Positions 53,294 to 61,088 of a stretch of DNA of 64,000 nucleotides are shown here, piece after piece (position 1 is the stretch's first letter; each line of letters starts with the position of its first letter). This DNA comes from Clostridium sp. K13 (GTDB lineage Bacteria > Bacillota > Clostridia > Clostridiales > Clostridiaceae), in assembly GCF_019734195.1 (NCBI RefSeq), contig NZ_JAASHM010000014.1:25096-89095 (forward strand). Reading direction: 5' to 3'. Under the pieces are notes generated by a model. The model worked only from the letters and a program-made list of their open reading frames with translations, ran no database searches and was not told where the DNA came from. The translations under genes were made by a program, and so were the position numbers.

Positions 53294-53524
53294 AAATGTA
53301 ATAAGGTACAGAAACCAGTAATTACTGCAACTCAAATGTTAGAATCTATGGGGAGTAATCCAAGACCAACTAGAGCGGAAGTTTCGGATGTAGCAAATGC
53401 AGTTATTGATGGTACAAATGCAGTAATGCTTAGTGGAGAAACAGCTAGTGGAAAATATCCAGTAGAAGCTGTTTCTATTATGAGAAGAATAGTTAAGAAA
53501 GCAGAAGAGGTTATTAGTGCTTAA
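53294..53524 (+). pseudogene. internal-to-3' fragment of pyruvate kinase
   Basis: The frame reads [19 protein letters not shown], then [41 protein letters not shown] and stops at 53524. This is the highly conserved pyruvate kinase segment just after the active-site block (family numbering about 270-345); the first 265 residues and the C-terminal allosteric domain are absent. A second pyruvate kinase gene could fit with glycerate use (glycerate to phosphoglycerate to pyruvate), so a complete locus may once have carried it. Confidence 0.88.
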
Positions 53525-53557
53525 TAAATTAATTTAATTTTAAAGGATGTAGATAAT

Positions 53558-54191
53558 ATGAAACTATCAAAAGCTATAGCCCCAAAAATTGTTTTAGAAA
53601 TGATGAATGTAATACCATATAATATAAATGTTGTGGATGAAAATGGAATAATAATAGGCAGCGGAGATAATGAAAGAATTGGAAATATCCATGAAGGTGC
53701 CAAAAAGGCAATTGATAGTAAGCATATAATTGAAGTTTATGAAGATAATGAAAAAATGAAACCAGGAGTTAATGGAGTTAAAAGAAAGCTCTATAATAAA
53801 TAAAATAAGTATTGGTTCTAAAGAGGATATTATAGCTAATTCAGTAGAAAAAGCAGAATTGGCATTGCAATTTGGTGTTAAGATAAAGCCGTCTACTCAA
53901 ATATATTCATATGATGAATTTGAATTATTTATAAATTTATCTCATGAAAATAAAGATAAATTTATTTCATTAATTTTAAATCTTGATAAGGCCGGACATA
54001 GTTTAGAACTTATTGAAACTATGCAAACATATATAGAGGAAAATGGTGATATTACTAAGATTGCAAATAAATTAAAAATACATAGAAATACTTTAAATTA
54101 TAGACTAGAGAGAATTAAACAATTAACTGGAAAGAACCCCAAAAATATATTAGAGCTATTTGAATTAATAAGTGGATTAATATGGAGATAA
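53558..54191 (+). pseudogene. CdaR-type sugar-diacid/glycerate regulator, middle deleted
   Basis: Two overlapping frames. The first (53558-53803) encodes the start of the diacid recognition domain: KLSKAIAPKIVLEMMNVIPYNINVVDENGIIIGSGDNERIGNIHEGAKKAI, then loses similarity at GVNGVKRKL. The second (from 53772 to 54191) encodes the C-terminal part with the helix-turn-helix ENGDITKIANKLKIHRNTLNYRLERIKQLTG. A whole CdaR protein has about 370 residues; about 150 are missing with a frame change at the junction near 53780. The missing activator may leave glycerate kinase uninduced. Confidence 0.85.
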
Positions 54192-54225
54192 TTATATAAC
54201 ACCAGCTAGTGAAGGTGCTATATTA

Positions 54226-54263
54226 AGAGAAGAAGTAGTAATTATAGCTACTTCTTCTTTTGA
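54226..54263 (+). terminator. terminator after the CdaR remnant
   Basis: AGAAGAAGTAG pairs with CTACTTCTTCT around TAATTATAG, followed by TTTT. The codons just before it (from about 54188) also stay open to a TAA at 54264-54266; the residues read TPASEGAILREEVVIIATSS, which I cannot assign. Confidence 0.75.
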
Positions 54264-54328
54264 TTAATTGGCAATATTATATTTTAATTTAGTGATAAGA
54301 TTAGAAAGTCTAATCTTAGTTTTATTTT
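54264..54328 (-). pseudogene. 3' scrap of a second copy of the duplicated TPR protein
   Basis: On the minus strand these bases read KNKTKIRLSNLITKLKYNIAN, then TAA, nearly the same as the last 21 residues of the TPR protein at 57989 (KNKTKTTLSNIITKFKHNIAN). The DNA match covers roughly 70 bases at about 90% identity (54259-54330 against 57984-58055). Nothing else of the gene is present; the AraC gene begins at the other side. A plus-strand hairpin (AAGATTAGA/TCTAATCTT, then T-rich) also forms here and may act as a terminator. Confidence 0.75.
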
Positions 54329-55213
54329 TTAGTTAAAGTCTAATGATTTAAGTTCTTTTTTAAGTTTTTCTTTATGTTCTTTTCTATTAGCAGCTCTGTA
54401 CTTAGTGGGTGTTAATTCAAACTTACTTTTAAATACAGATGAAAATACTTCAGGATTTTTATATCCACAAGAATTTGCTATATCTTCAATTGAATAATCC
54501 GTTAATGTGAGTAATTCAACTGCTTTAGTTATTTTAAAATTAGATAAATATTCTTTAGGGGAAATCCCTAATATATTATTAAACAAAATATATAAATAAC
54601 TTCTACTTACAGATAAATGTTTAGCAATATCATTGACCATAATTCCATTAGAGTAGTTATTTTTTATAAAGTTGATTGCTTGTCTTACATATATATTTTT
54701 GGTAGTTAATTCTTTACTTATGCACTTATTTGAAACATTACTATCTTTAATTAATAATGAAAAGAACTGATATAACAGTCCTTGAAGATAAAATTCCTCT
54801 TTAAGGTTTGATTTATTATGATTTAACATTTTAAATACTAGGTCTTTTATTTCATCAGAATTATCATTTTGAAAGATTAAGTCGTTATGATTTAACCCAA
54901 TTTCATAAAGGTATTCAGGAGCCATTGGGCCTGAAAAACCTATCCATACATATGTCCAAGGATCATTAGCATCTGCTTGATAAAATGTTTTAATATTAGG
55001 TTCAATTAAAAATCCATAATTTTTTTCAAGATTATATTTTTTATCACCAACATGATAATATCCTTTTCCTGATAAAACGTAATGAATTATATAGTTTGCT
55101 CTTACAGCAGGTCCAAAGCTATGTAATTTTCCACATTTAGCATGACCGCAAAAGCAAAGATAAAAATCTTTAAAAGTTCTATTTGATAATTGTAGTACAA
55201 AACAATCTTCCAT
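54329..55213 (-). CDS. AraC-family regulator of alpha-galactosidase gene
   Basis: 294 residues. The N-terminal cupin-type effector domain (1-165; HYVLSGKGYYHVGDKKYNLEKNYGFLIEP) resembles MsmR/RafR-type sugar-sensing regulators. The C-terminal domain (about 190-290) has two helix-turn-helix motifs: NDIAKHLSVSRSYLYILFNNILGISPKEYL and IEDIANSCGYKNPEVFSSVFKSKFELTPTKYR. It is divergent from the GH36 gene with a shared 238-base spacer, the standard position for an activator. Its own RBS is weak (AAAGGAAATAT). Confidence 0.9.
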   Translation of the reverse strand: MEDCFVLQLSNRTFKDFYLCFCGHAKCGKLHSFGPAVRANYIIHYVLSGKGYYHVGDKKYNLEKNYGFLIEPNIKTFYQADANDPWTYVWIGFSGPMAPEYLYEIGLNHNDLIFQNDNSDEIKDLVFKMLNHNKSNLKEEFYLQGLLYQFFSLLIKDSNVSNKCISKELTTKNIYVRQAINFIKNNYSNGIMVNDIAKHLSVSRSYLYILFNNILGISPKEYLSNFKITKAVELLTLTDYSIEDIANSCGYKNPEVFSSVFKSKFELTPTKYRAANRKEHKEKLKKELKSLDFN

Positions 55214-55451
55214 AATATTTCCTTTCTATATGTTATATAAAATATATAAAACCTACATTATATATTTTGAATAAGTTGTTTTTAATTATATCAAATAATA
55301 AGAAATAGTATATTAATTTTAGAAAATAGTAAACATTTGCTATGATTTATTCAACAAAACAGCCTACTATATATATTTAATTCTCCTATAATAAAATTGA
55401 AAAAGAGCTATAAATGATAATTAGCTTGTAAAGGAATTAGGAGGGGAATTA

Positions 55452-57677
55452 ATGAGTATTATTTTTAATGAAGAAAGCAAGGAATTTCACTTATTTAATA
55501 ATAATATAAGTTACATTATAAAAATTTTAAGAAATAATCAATTAGGACAATTATACTTTGGAAAGAAAATTCATCAAAGAGATAGTTATGATTATTTACT
55601 TGAAAATGCATATAGACCAATGTCTGCATACGTATATGAAAGGGAATATGGATTTTCATTAGAACATATAAAACAGGAATATCCTTCATATGGAACAACA
55701 GATTTTAAATATCCTGCATATGAAATTTTACAAAAGAATGGTAGTAGAATAACTAATTTTGAATATGTGTCTCATAAAATATACAGTGGTAAGCCTAAGC
55801 TAAAAGGACTTCCAGCTACTTATATAGAAGATTCTTCAGAAGCTGATACTCTTGAGATTACATTATTTGATTCAGTTATTAATGCAGAATTAGTTTTAAT
55901 TTATACAATATTTAATAATGAATCAGTAATAGCAAGAAGCTGTAGATTTATCAATAAGGGCAAGGAAAATTTAGAACTTACTAATGCTATGAGTATGTGT
56001 TTAGATTTACCTGACTGCAATTACGAATGGATTCAATTATCAGGTGCTTGGGCAAGAGAAAGAGAAGTAAAGCATAGAAAATTAGAACAAGGTATACAAG
56101 CTGTAAGTAGTGCAAGAGGAAATTCAAGTCATAATCATAATCCATTTATAGCATTAAAGAGACCAAATGCTGATGAATTCCAAGGGGAAGCTTTAGGTTT
56201 TTCATTAGTTTATAGTGGAAACTTCTTAGCACAGGTAGAAGTAGATACTTATGATGTTTCTAGAGTGTTAATGGGAATAAATCCTTTTGGATTTACATGG
56301 CACTTAGGTGAAGGTGAAGAATTCCAAACTCCAGAAGCAGTAATGGTTTATTCTGATAAGGGAATGAATGGTGTTAGCCAAACATATCACAAGCTTTATA
56401 GAACAAGATTAGCTAGAGGTGAATGGAGAGATAAGGTTAGGCCAATTTTAATTAATAACTGGGAAGCCACTTACTTTGATTTTACAGAAGACATACTTGT
56501 TGATATTGCTAAAACTGCAAAGGAAGATGGAATTGAGTTATTTGTTTTAGATGATGGATGGTTTGGAACTAGATGTAGTGATACTAGTGGACTTGGAGAT
56601 TGGTATGCAAATACTAATAGGTTACCAAATGGAATTTCAGGCCTTTCTAAGAAAATAGAAGGTTTAGGAATGAAGTTTGGATTATGGTTTGAACTTGAAA
56701 TGGTTAATAAGGATAGTGATTTATATAGAAATCATCCTGAATGGGTAATTAAAACTCCAAATAGAAGTGTATCTCATGGAAGAAATCAATATGTATTAGA
56801 CTTTTCAAATCCTGAAGTTGTTGATTACATTTATCAAATGGTGGATAAGATTTTAACTGAATCTAATATTTCTTATATTAAGTGGGATATGAATAGATCT
56901 ATTACTGAATGCTATTCAGCATTTTTACCTGCTCATAGGCAAGGAGAAGTATTCCATAGATATATTTTAGGAGTTTATGATTTATATGAAAGATTAATTA
57001 ATAAGCATCCTTATATTTTATTTGAATCATGTGCTAGTGGTGGTGGAAGGTTTGATGCTGGAATGATGTATTATGCACCTCAATGCTGGACTAGTGATGA
57101 TTCTGATGCTGTTGAACGTATTAAGATTCAATATGGAACTTCTTATGCCTATCCAATAAGTAGTATGGGAGCTCATGTATCAATAACTCCAAATCATCAG
57201 CTTTTCCGTAATACTCCATTAGAAACAAGAGGTAATGTTGCTTATTTTGGTGCTTTTGGATATGAATTGGATTTAACTAAATTATCTGAAGAAGAGCATG
57301 AAATAATAAAGAAGCAAGTTGAATTTGTAAAGGAATATAGAGAACTTATACAAAAGGGAACTTTCTTTAGGCTTCAAAGTCCTTTTGAAAATAATATTTC
57401 TGCATGGATGATTGTATCAGAAGATAAGAAGGAAGCAATTGTCGCTTATTTTAAAGTATTAAATGATGTTAACTGTCCACTTAGAAGAATGAAGTTACAT
57501 GGATTAGATGAAAACTTAGTATATTCTATAAAAGGAACTAATAATGTTCACTACGGAAGTGAATTAATGAACTTAGGATTAATAACTACAGATTCATCAT
57601 CAGGACAAGTAGTTGAAGAAGGAGAAAGATGTGCTGATTATTGGTCAAAAATTTATGTTTTAAAAGCAGAGATATAA
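55452..57677 (+). CDS. alpha-galactosidase (GH36)
   Basis: 741 residues, intracellular (no signal peptide). It removes terminal alpha-galactose from raffinose-type oligosaccharides and related glycans. Nucleophile Asp479 (YIKWDMNRSI) and acid/base Asp549 (CWTSDDSDAVERI) agree with positions known in the Geobacillus AgaA-type enzyme, as does the N-terminal beta-supersandwich (1-330) and LFVLDDGWFGTRCSD, FGLWFELEMVNKDSDLYRNHPEW. Length (about 730-750) is typical of the tetrameric GH36 group. RBS TAGGAGGGG, -10 TATAAT at 55387-55392. The AraC gene upstream probably activates it. Confidence 0.94.
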   Translation: MSIIFNEESKEFHLFNNNISYIIKILRNNQLGQLYFGKKIHQRDSYDYLLENAYRPMSAYVYEREYGFSLEHIKQEYPSYGTTDFKYPAYEILQKNGSRITNFEYVSHKIYSGKPKLKGLPATYIEDSSEADTLEITLFDSVINAELVLIYTIFNNESVIARSCRFINKGKENLELTNAMSMCLDLPDCNYEWIQLSGAWAREREVKHRKLEQGIQAVSSARGNSSHNHNPFIALKRPNADEFQGEALGFSLVYSGNFLAQVEVDTYDVSRVLMGINPFGFTWHLGEGEEFQTPEAVMVYSDKGMNGVSQTYHKLYRTRLARGEWRDKVRPILINNWEATYFDFTEDILVDIAKTAKEDGIELFVLDDGWFGTRCSDTSGLGDWYANTNRLPNGISGLSKKIEGLGMKFGLWFELEMVNKDSDLYRNHPEWVIKTPNRSVSHGRNQYVLDFSNPEVVDYIYQMVDKILTESNISYIKWDMNRSITECYSAFLPAHRQGEVFHRYILGVYDLYERLINKHPYILFESCASGGGRFDAGMMYYAPQCWTSDDSDAVERIKIQYGTSYAYPISSMGAHVSITPNHQLFRNTPLETRGNVAYFGAFGYELDLTKLSEEEHEIIKKQVEFVKEYRELIQKGTFFRLQSPFENNISAWMIVSEDKKEAIVAYFKVLNDVNCPLRRMKLHGLDENLVYSIKGTNNVHYGSELMNLGLITTDSSSGQVVEEGERCADYWSKIYVLKAEI

Positions 57678-57748
57678 AGCTTTAATTAATAAATTTTTAT
57701 CCATCCCGTTCATTATTACATTACAGAGTGTAATTAAATTATAATAGA

Positions 57749-57785
57749 AAAGCATTGATACAAAAGTATCAATGCTTTATTTTTT
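57749..57785 (+). terminator. terminator of the alpha-galactosidase gene
   Basis: AAAGCATTGATAC and GTATCAATGCTTT are exact inverted repeats around AAAA, with a T-rich tail. Between 57786 and 57988 there is a short untranslatable stretch (about 25 open codons ending EKLMILPEKSII at about 57924) that I cannot assign; nothing else is seen. Confidence 0.93.
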
Positions 57786-57988
57786 ATAAGATTACAATAT
57801 TAAATATTTGCTATTACAAATTTTAAATATTCTTTAGGGAGAATCTGCTTAAATTGCAGACTTAATCTTTAAAGCCAGTGATAGAGAAAAATTAATGATA
57901 TTACCGGAAAAAAGTATCATATAATAAGCTTTAGTTCGCAGTTTATTAATTATGTGAATTGTAGTTTTGATACATACCTTTCTTTTAA

Positions 57989-60043
57989 TTAATTGGCAAT
58001 ATTATGTTTAAATTTAGTTATAATATTAGAAAGTGTAGTCTTAGTTTTATTTTTAAAGTTTAAAGTTGAGTAATTAGAATCAGTAATAGCAATTACAGGA
58101 ATTGCTTTTCTTTTTTTACCTGATAATCTATCATTTATATTTTTTAAATAAATATTTATAAATTTAAGATCTGGATTCATTTTATATAATTTTTTAAAGA
58201 ATTTTTTTGCGTTTATTAAATCATTTGTATAGTAAAAACTGATAGCATATTTTGTTAGGAAGTCTTCGTTATCAAGTAGCATAGATCCTGCAGGTGTATT
58301 TACACTTTTATTTAGATAATATAAGGCTTCTTCATATTTTTCTATCTTAGTTAGTAGTAAGGCAAGACTACAAATAGAATAATAATCATCATCTTTAAGA
58401 GAAATAGCAATTTTAAAGTTTTTAATTGCATCACAATATAAGTTTTTATTTAAGTAGTATTGTCCGAATAGTTTATATAATTCAAAATCACTATCATATA
58501 AATTTAAAGCCTTATTTAAGTATTCTTCTACATCATCTGAATTTTTATTAATTAAATCATAAGCTAATGAACGAAGTTCTATATATTCTTCTAAAACACC
58601 AGAAGAAATGTTTTTCAAGGAATCGTAACTTAATACTTCATTAAAATATAATTTGTTAAATAAATAATCAATTTTTAATGTAGGATAAATATTAAATAAT
58701 TCGTCATGTCTAGAGGTCCAATTAAATTTACTATTTAAGAATGTAAAAATATTTTTTGGAATGTTTTTATTGTTAGTTATAAATTCTATAATATTTTGCT
58801 CTACTAAGTAAAATAATGTTTCATTTGAAGCTATAGGTAAACAAAATAATTCAGACCAGCTATTTTCATTTATTCTTAATGAAAAGTTATTATAGATTTC
58901 CTTTAATTTATTCATAAAAGGTTCAGTATAAGGATTTAAATATTTTTTATAAATAGGAATTGTTAAAGGTAATGATACTGAATCTTTAGAAAGTTTACTT
59001 TTAATATTATCTAATTCAACCTTTATAGAAAGATCCCAAGGTCTTAATTTAATCAATAAAGTATATAAGTCTTTAGCTTTTTGTAAATCATATGAATAAT
59101 GATAGCAGTGAGCTAAATCAATAATACGTTCAATATCAAGTGTATTTTTAAGCTTTTTAATATATTTTTCTAAGTAATATATTGCATTTGAATATTGATT
59201 AGTTTCTGCCAATAAGTGTCCAAAGTTCGAAAGGCAAAACATATCATTAGGATCTATATTAATTGCTTCTCTAAAATAATTTAAAGCCATAAGATTATCA
59301 TTTTTATTAAGATAATAGCTCCCTAATAATTTTAATAAATCTAAATCTTTATTATATATGGAATATGCGTCAAATAAATAACTTTTTTCAGTTTTTTCTT
59401 CGTTAGAATTAAAAGATAAATATGCTTTTTCTCTAAGTGAAAGATATTCATCTAATTGTTCTGGATTTATATTAGATAAATAATTATAAGTTAAAGGTAA
59501 TGGATCATTTATTTGATTTATTAAAAAATCTACTACTTCTGTTGAAAGAGAAGACTTTAATTCTGACTCTCTATTTGACCAATTAAATCTAGAATCTAAT
59601 AAAGTATATATGCTTACAGAAATATATTTATGTTTATATATATATTTAATAATCTCTAATTCTAAGTCTTGGTTTATAGTAGGGTTATTTAAAATAGGTA
59701 ATGTTAATAAGCTTATCCAAGAATCTTTAGAAAATCTAAGTGTAGGATTATTATATATATCATTTACTTTATTCATAAACTTATCAATAGAATCTATAGC
59801 TTTATCATCTATTGAAGAATTTATTAGTGCTGATAAAATATCAAAACTAGAGTTATGCAATAATGTTATATTCAAGTCTCCTATGGAAGCAGTAGCTAAA
59901 GATATAGCTTTATTATATGCTAAATTTAAATCATTAGCATTTAGATTATTTTTATCTATAGAATTACTTAATTCAACATAAGCCTCCTTAATTTTATCAA
60001 TATTTCTAGTTGGTGTTATTCCTAAAACAGTCCAGCAACTCAT
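57989..60043 (-). CDS. J-domain-like/TPR protein with internal duplication
   Basis: 684 residues. Residues 1-55 (CWTVLGITPTRNIDKIKEAYVELS) resemble a J domain, but the HPD tripeptide needed to stimulate Hsp70 is missing. Two modules follow, about 80-365 and 380-665. Each starts with a helical stretch carrying FMNK, IYNN, LR and SW..L..LPI (for example RFSKDSWISLLTLPIL and RINENSWSELFCLPIA), then TPR-like repeats with a LYKLFG(Q)YYLNKN signature. No membrane segment or signal peptide. It may scaffold a protein complex; function unknown. A paralogue 3' scrap lies at 54264. Single gene with RBS GGAGGGT. Confidence 0.85.
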   Translation of the reverse strand: MSCWTVLGITPTRNIDKIKEAYVELSNSIDKNNLNANDLNLAYNKAISLATASIGDLNITLLHNSSFDILSALINSSIDDKAIDSIDKFMNKVNDIYNNPTLRFSKDSWISLLTLPILNNPTINQDLELEIIKYIYKHKYISVSIYTLLDSRFNWSNRESELKSSLSTEVVDFLINQINDPLPLTYNYLSNINPEQLDEYLSLREKAYLSFNSNEEKTEKSYLFDAYSIYNKDLDLLKLLGSYYLNKNDNLMALNYFREAINIDPNDMFCLSNFGHLLAETNQYSNAIYYLEKYIKKLKNTLDIERIIDLAHCYHYSYDLQKAKDLYTLLIKLRPWDLSIKVELDNIKSKLSKDSVSLPLTIPIYKKYLNPYTEPFMNKLKEIYNNFSLRINENSWSELFCLPIASNETLFYLVEQNIIEFITNNKNIPKNIFTFLNSKFNWTSRHDELFNIYPTLKIDYLFNKLYFNEVLSYDSLKNISSGVLEEYIELRSLAYDLINKNSDDVEEYLNKALNLYDSDFELYKLFGQYYLNKNLYCDAIKNFKIAISLKDDDYYSICSLALLLTKIEKYEEALYYLNKSVNTPAGSMLLDNEDFLTKYAISFYYTNDLINAKKFFKKLYKMNPDLKFINIYLKNINDRLSGKKRKAIPVIAITDSNYSTLNFKNKTKTTLSNIITKFKHNIAN

Positions 60044-60436
60044 AATGTTAAATTACCCTCCTATTCATCAAAATTTTATTTAATAATTGTCTTCTTATAA
60101 AAAAATACAAGAAATATAAAAAGTATTGTATATACATATTTTATATTAAATAGAAAATAATGTAAAAACATTTAAACACAAATATTATTACATTATTTTC
60201 AAAATAAAAAGTAATAAATGTAAATAATAGAGGAAAATAATAAAAAGATTAAATATAATAGAAACAGGTGGTGTTACTTGATAAAACAGGTAGAAAATAG
60301 AGAAAAAATAATATTTATTGTATTTAAAAAGTAGAAATAGATATGTAAAAAACGCAATTAAGGGGTTAGTTGAATTTTTTTTATATGATATTATAAAGTT
60401 ATAGTATATAAAAAATATTTTCTAGGAGTGATATTT
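60044..60436 (+). promoter_or_regulatory. 393-base intergenic region with promoter for the Nudix gene
   Basis: AT-rich, no open frame that I recognise. The end nearest the Nudix gene carries TTGAAT (60370-60375), 16 bases, and TATAAA (60392-60397). The left end holds the leader of the divergent TPR gene. An isolated GGTGGTGTTACTTGAT stretch (60270-60285) is open only for a few codons. Confidence 0.5.
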
Positions 60437-60916
60437 ATGAATTTTCCAACACATATAGTCGCTGCAGGAGCACTTGTTGTTAATGATAAGGATGAAGTTT
60501 TACTTGTAAAAAACCCACATAGGGGATGGGAGTTTCCAGGAGGACAAATTGAAAATGGTGAGGATTTAATAGAAGGTGTTACTAGGGAGGTTTTAGAAGA
60601 GTCAGGAATAGAAATAAAAGTTTTGAAACTAGCAGGTGTATATTCTAATACTAAATCATATATAGGGTGGGATAATAAAACTATAATTCCAACTAAAGTT
60701 ATATTTGATTTCTTAGCAGTTAAAATAGGTGGAAGCTTAAAAACAAGTGAAGAAAGTATAGAGGTTGGATGGTTTAAAAAAGATATGGTTATAGATATAA
60801 TAAATGAACCTTGGCTAAAGAAAAGAGCAAGTGATATGCTTAATTTTAATGGAAATATAATTTATAGAGTTTATTCAAGCAGGCCATATGAGATATACAG
60901 AGAATGTGAAATATAA
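60437..60916 (+). CDS. Nudix hydrolase
   Basis: 159 residues from the ATG at 60437, spaced correctly from TAGGAG; the in-frame GTG at 60428 is too near. Nudix box: GGQIENGEDLIEGVTREVLEESGIE (family pattern GX5EX7REUXEEXGU, fully kept). The start HIVAAGALVVNDKDEVLLVKNPHRGWEFPG and the insert YIGWDNKTIIPTKVIFDFLAVK are typical of ADP-ribose or nucleoside-diphosphate-derivative pyrophosphatases, but substrate cannot be told. Confidence 0.9.
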   Translation: MNFPTHIVAAGALVVNDKDEVLLVKNPHRGWEFPGGQIENGEDLIEGVTREVLEESGIEIKVLKLAGVYSNTKSYIGWDNKTIIPTKVIFDFLAVKIGGSLKTSEESIEVGWFKKDMVIDIINEPWLKKRASDMLNFNGNIIYRVYSSRPYEIYRECEI

Positions 60917-61088
60917 AATATAGGGAAATTTGTTGAACAGATCAAAAAGTTAAAAATTTGTTGAGAAAAATATAAAAAATAAACCCAAAAATGTATTAAA
61001 ATGTAATGAAAGGTAGTATAATATTATTTAAGTTATTAAGTATGCAGGAGATAAATATGAAAAAAAACAATGGAGAATAAGCATTTTA

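Noticed and set aside
57786..57988. Possible gene fragment ending EKLMILPEKSII
   Set aside because: Only about 25 codons are open and I cannot place them in a family.
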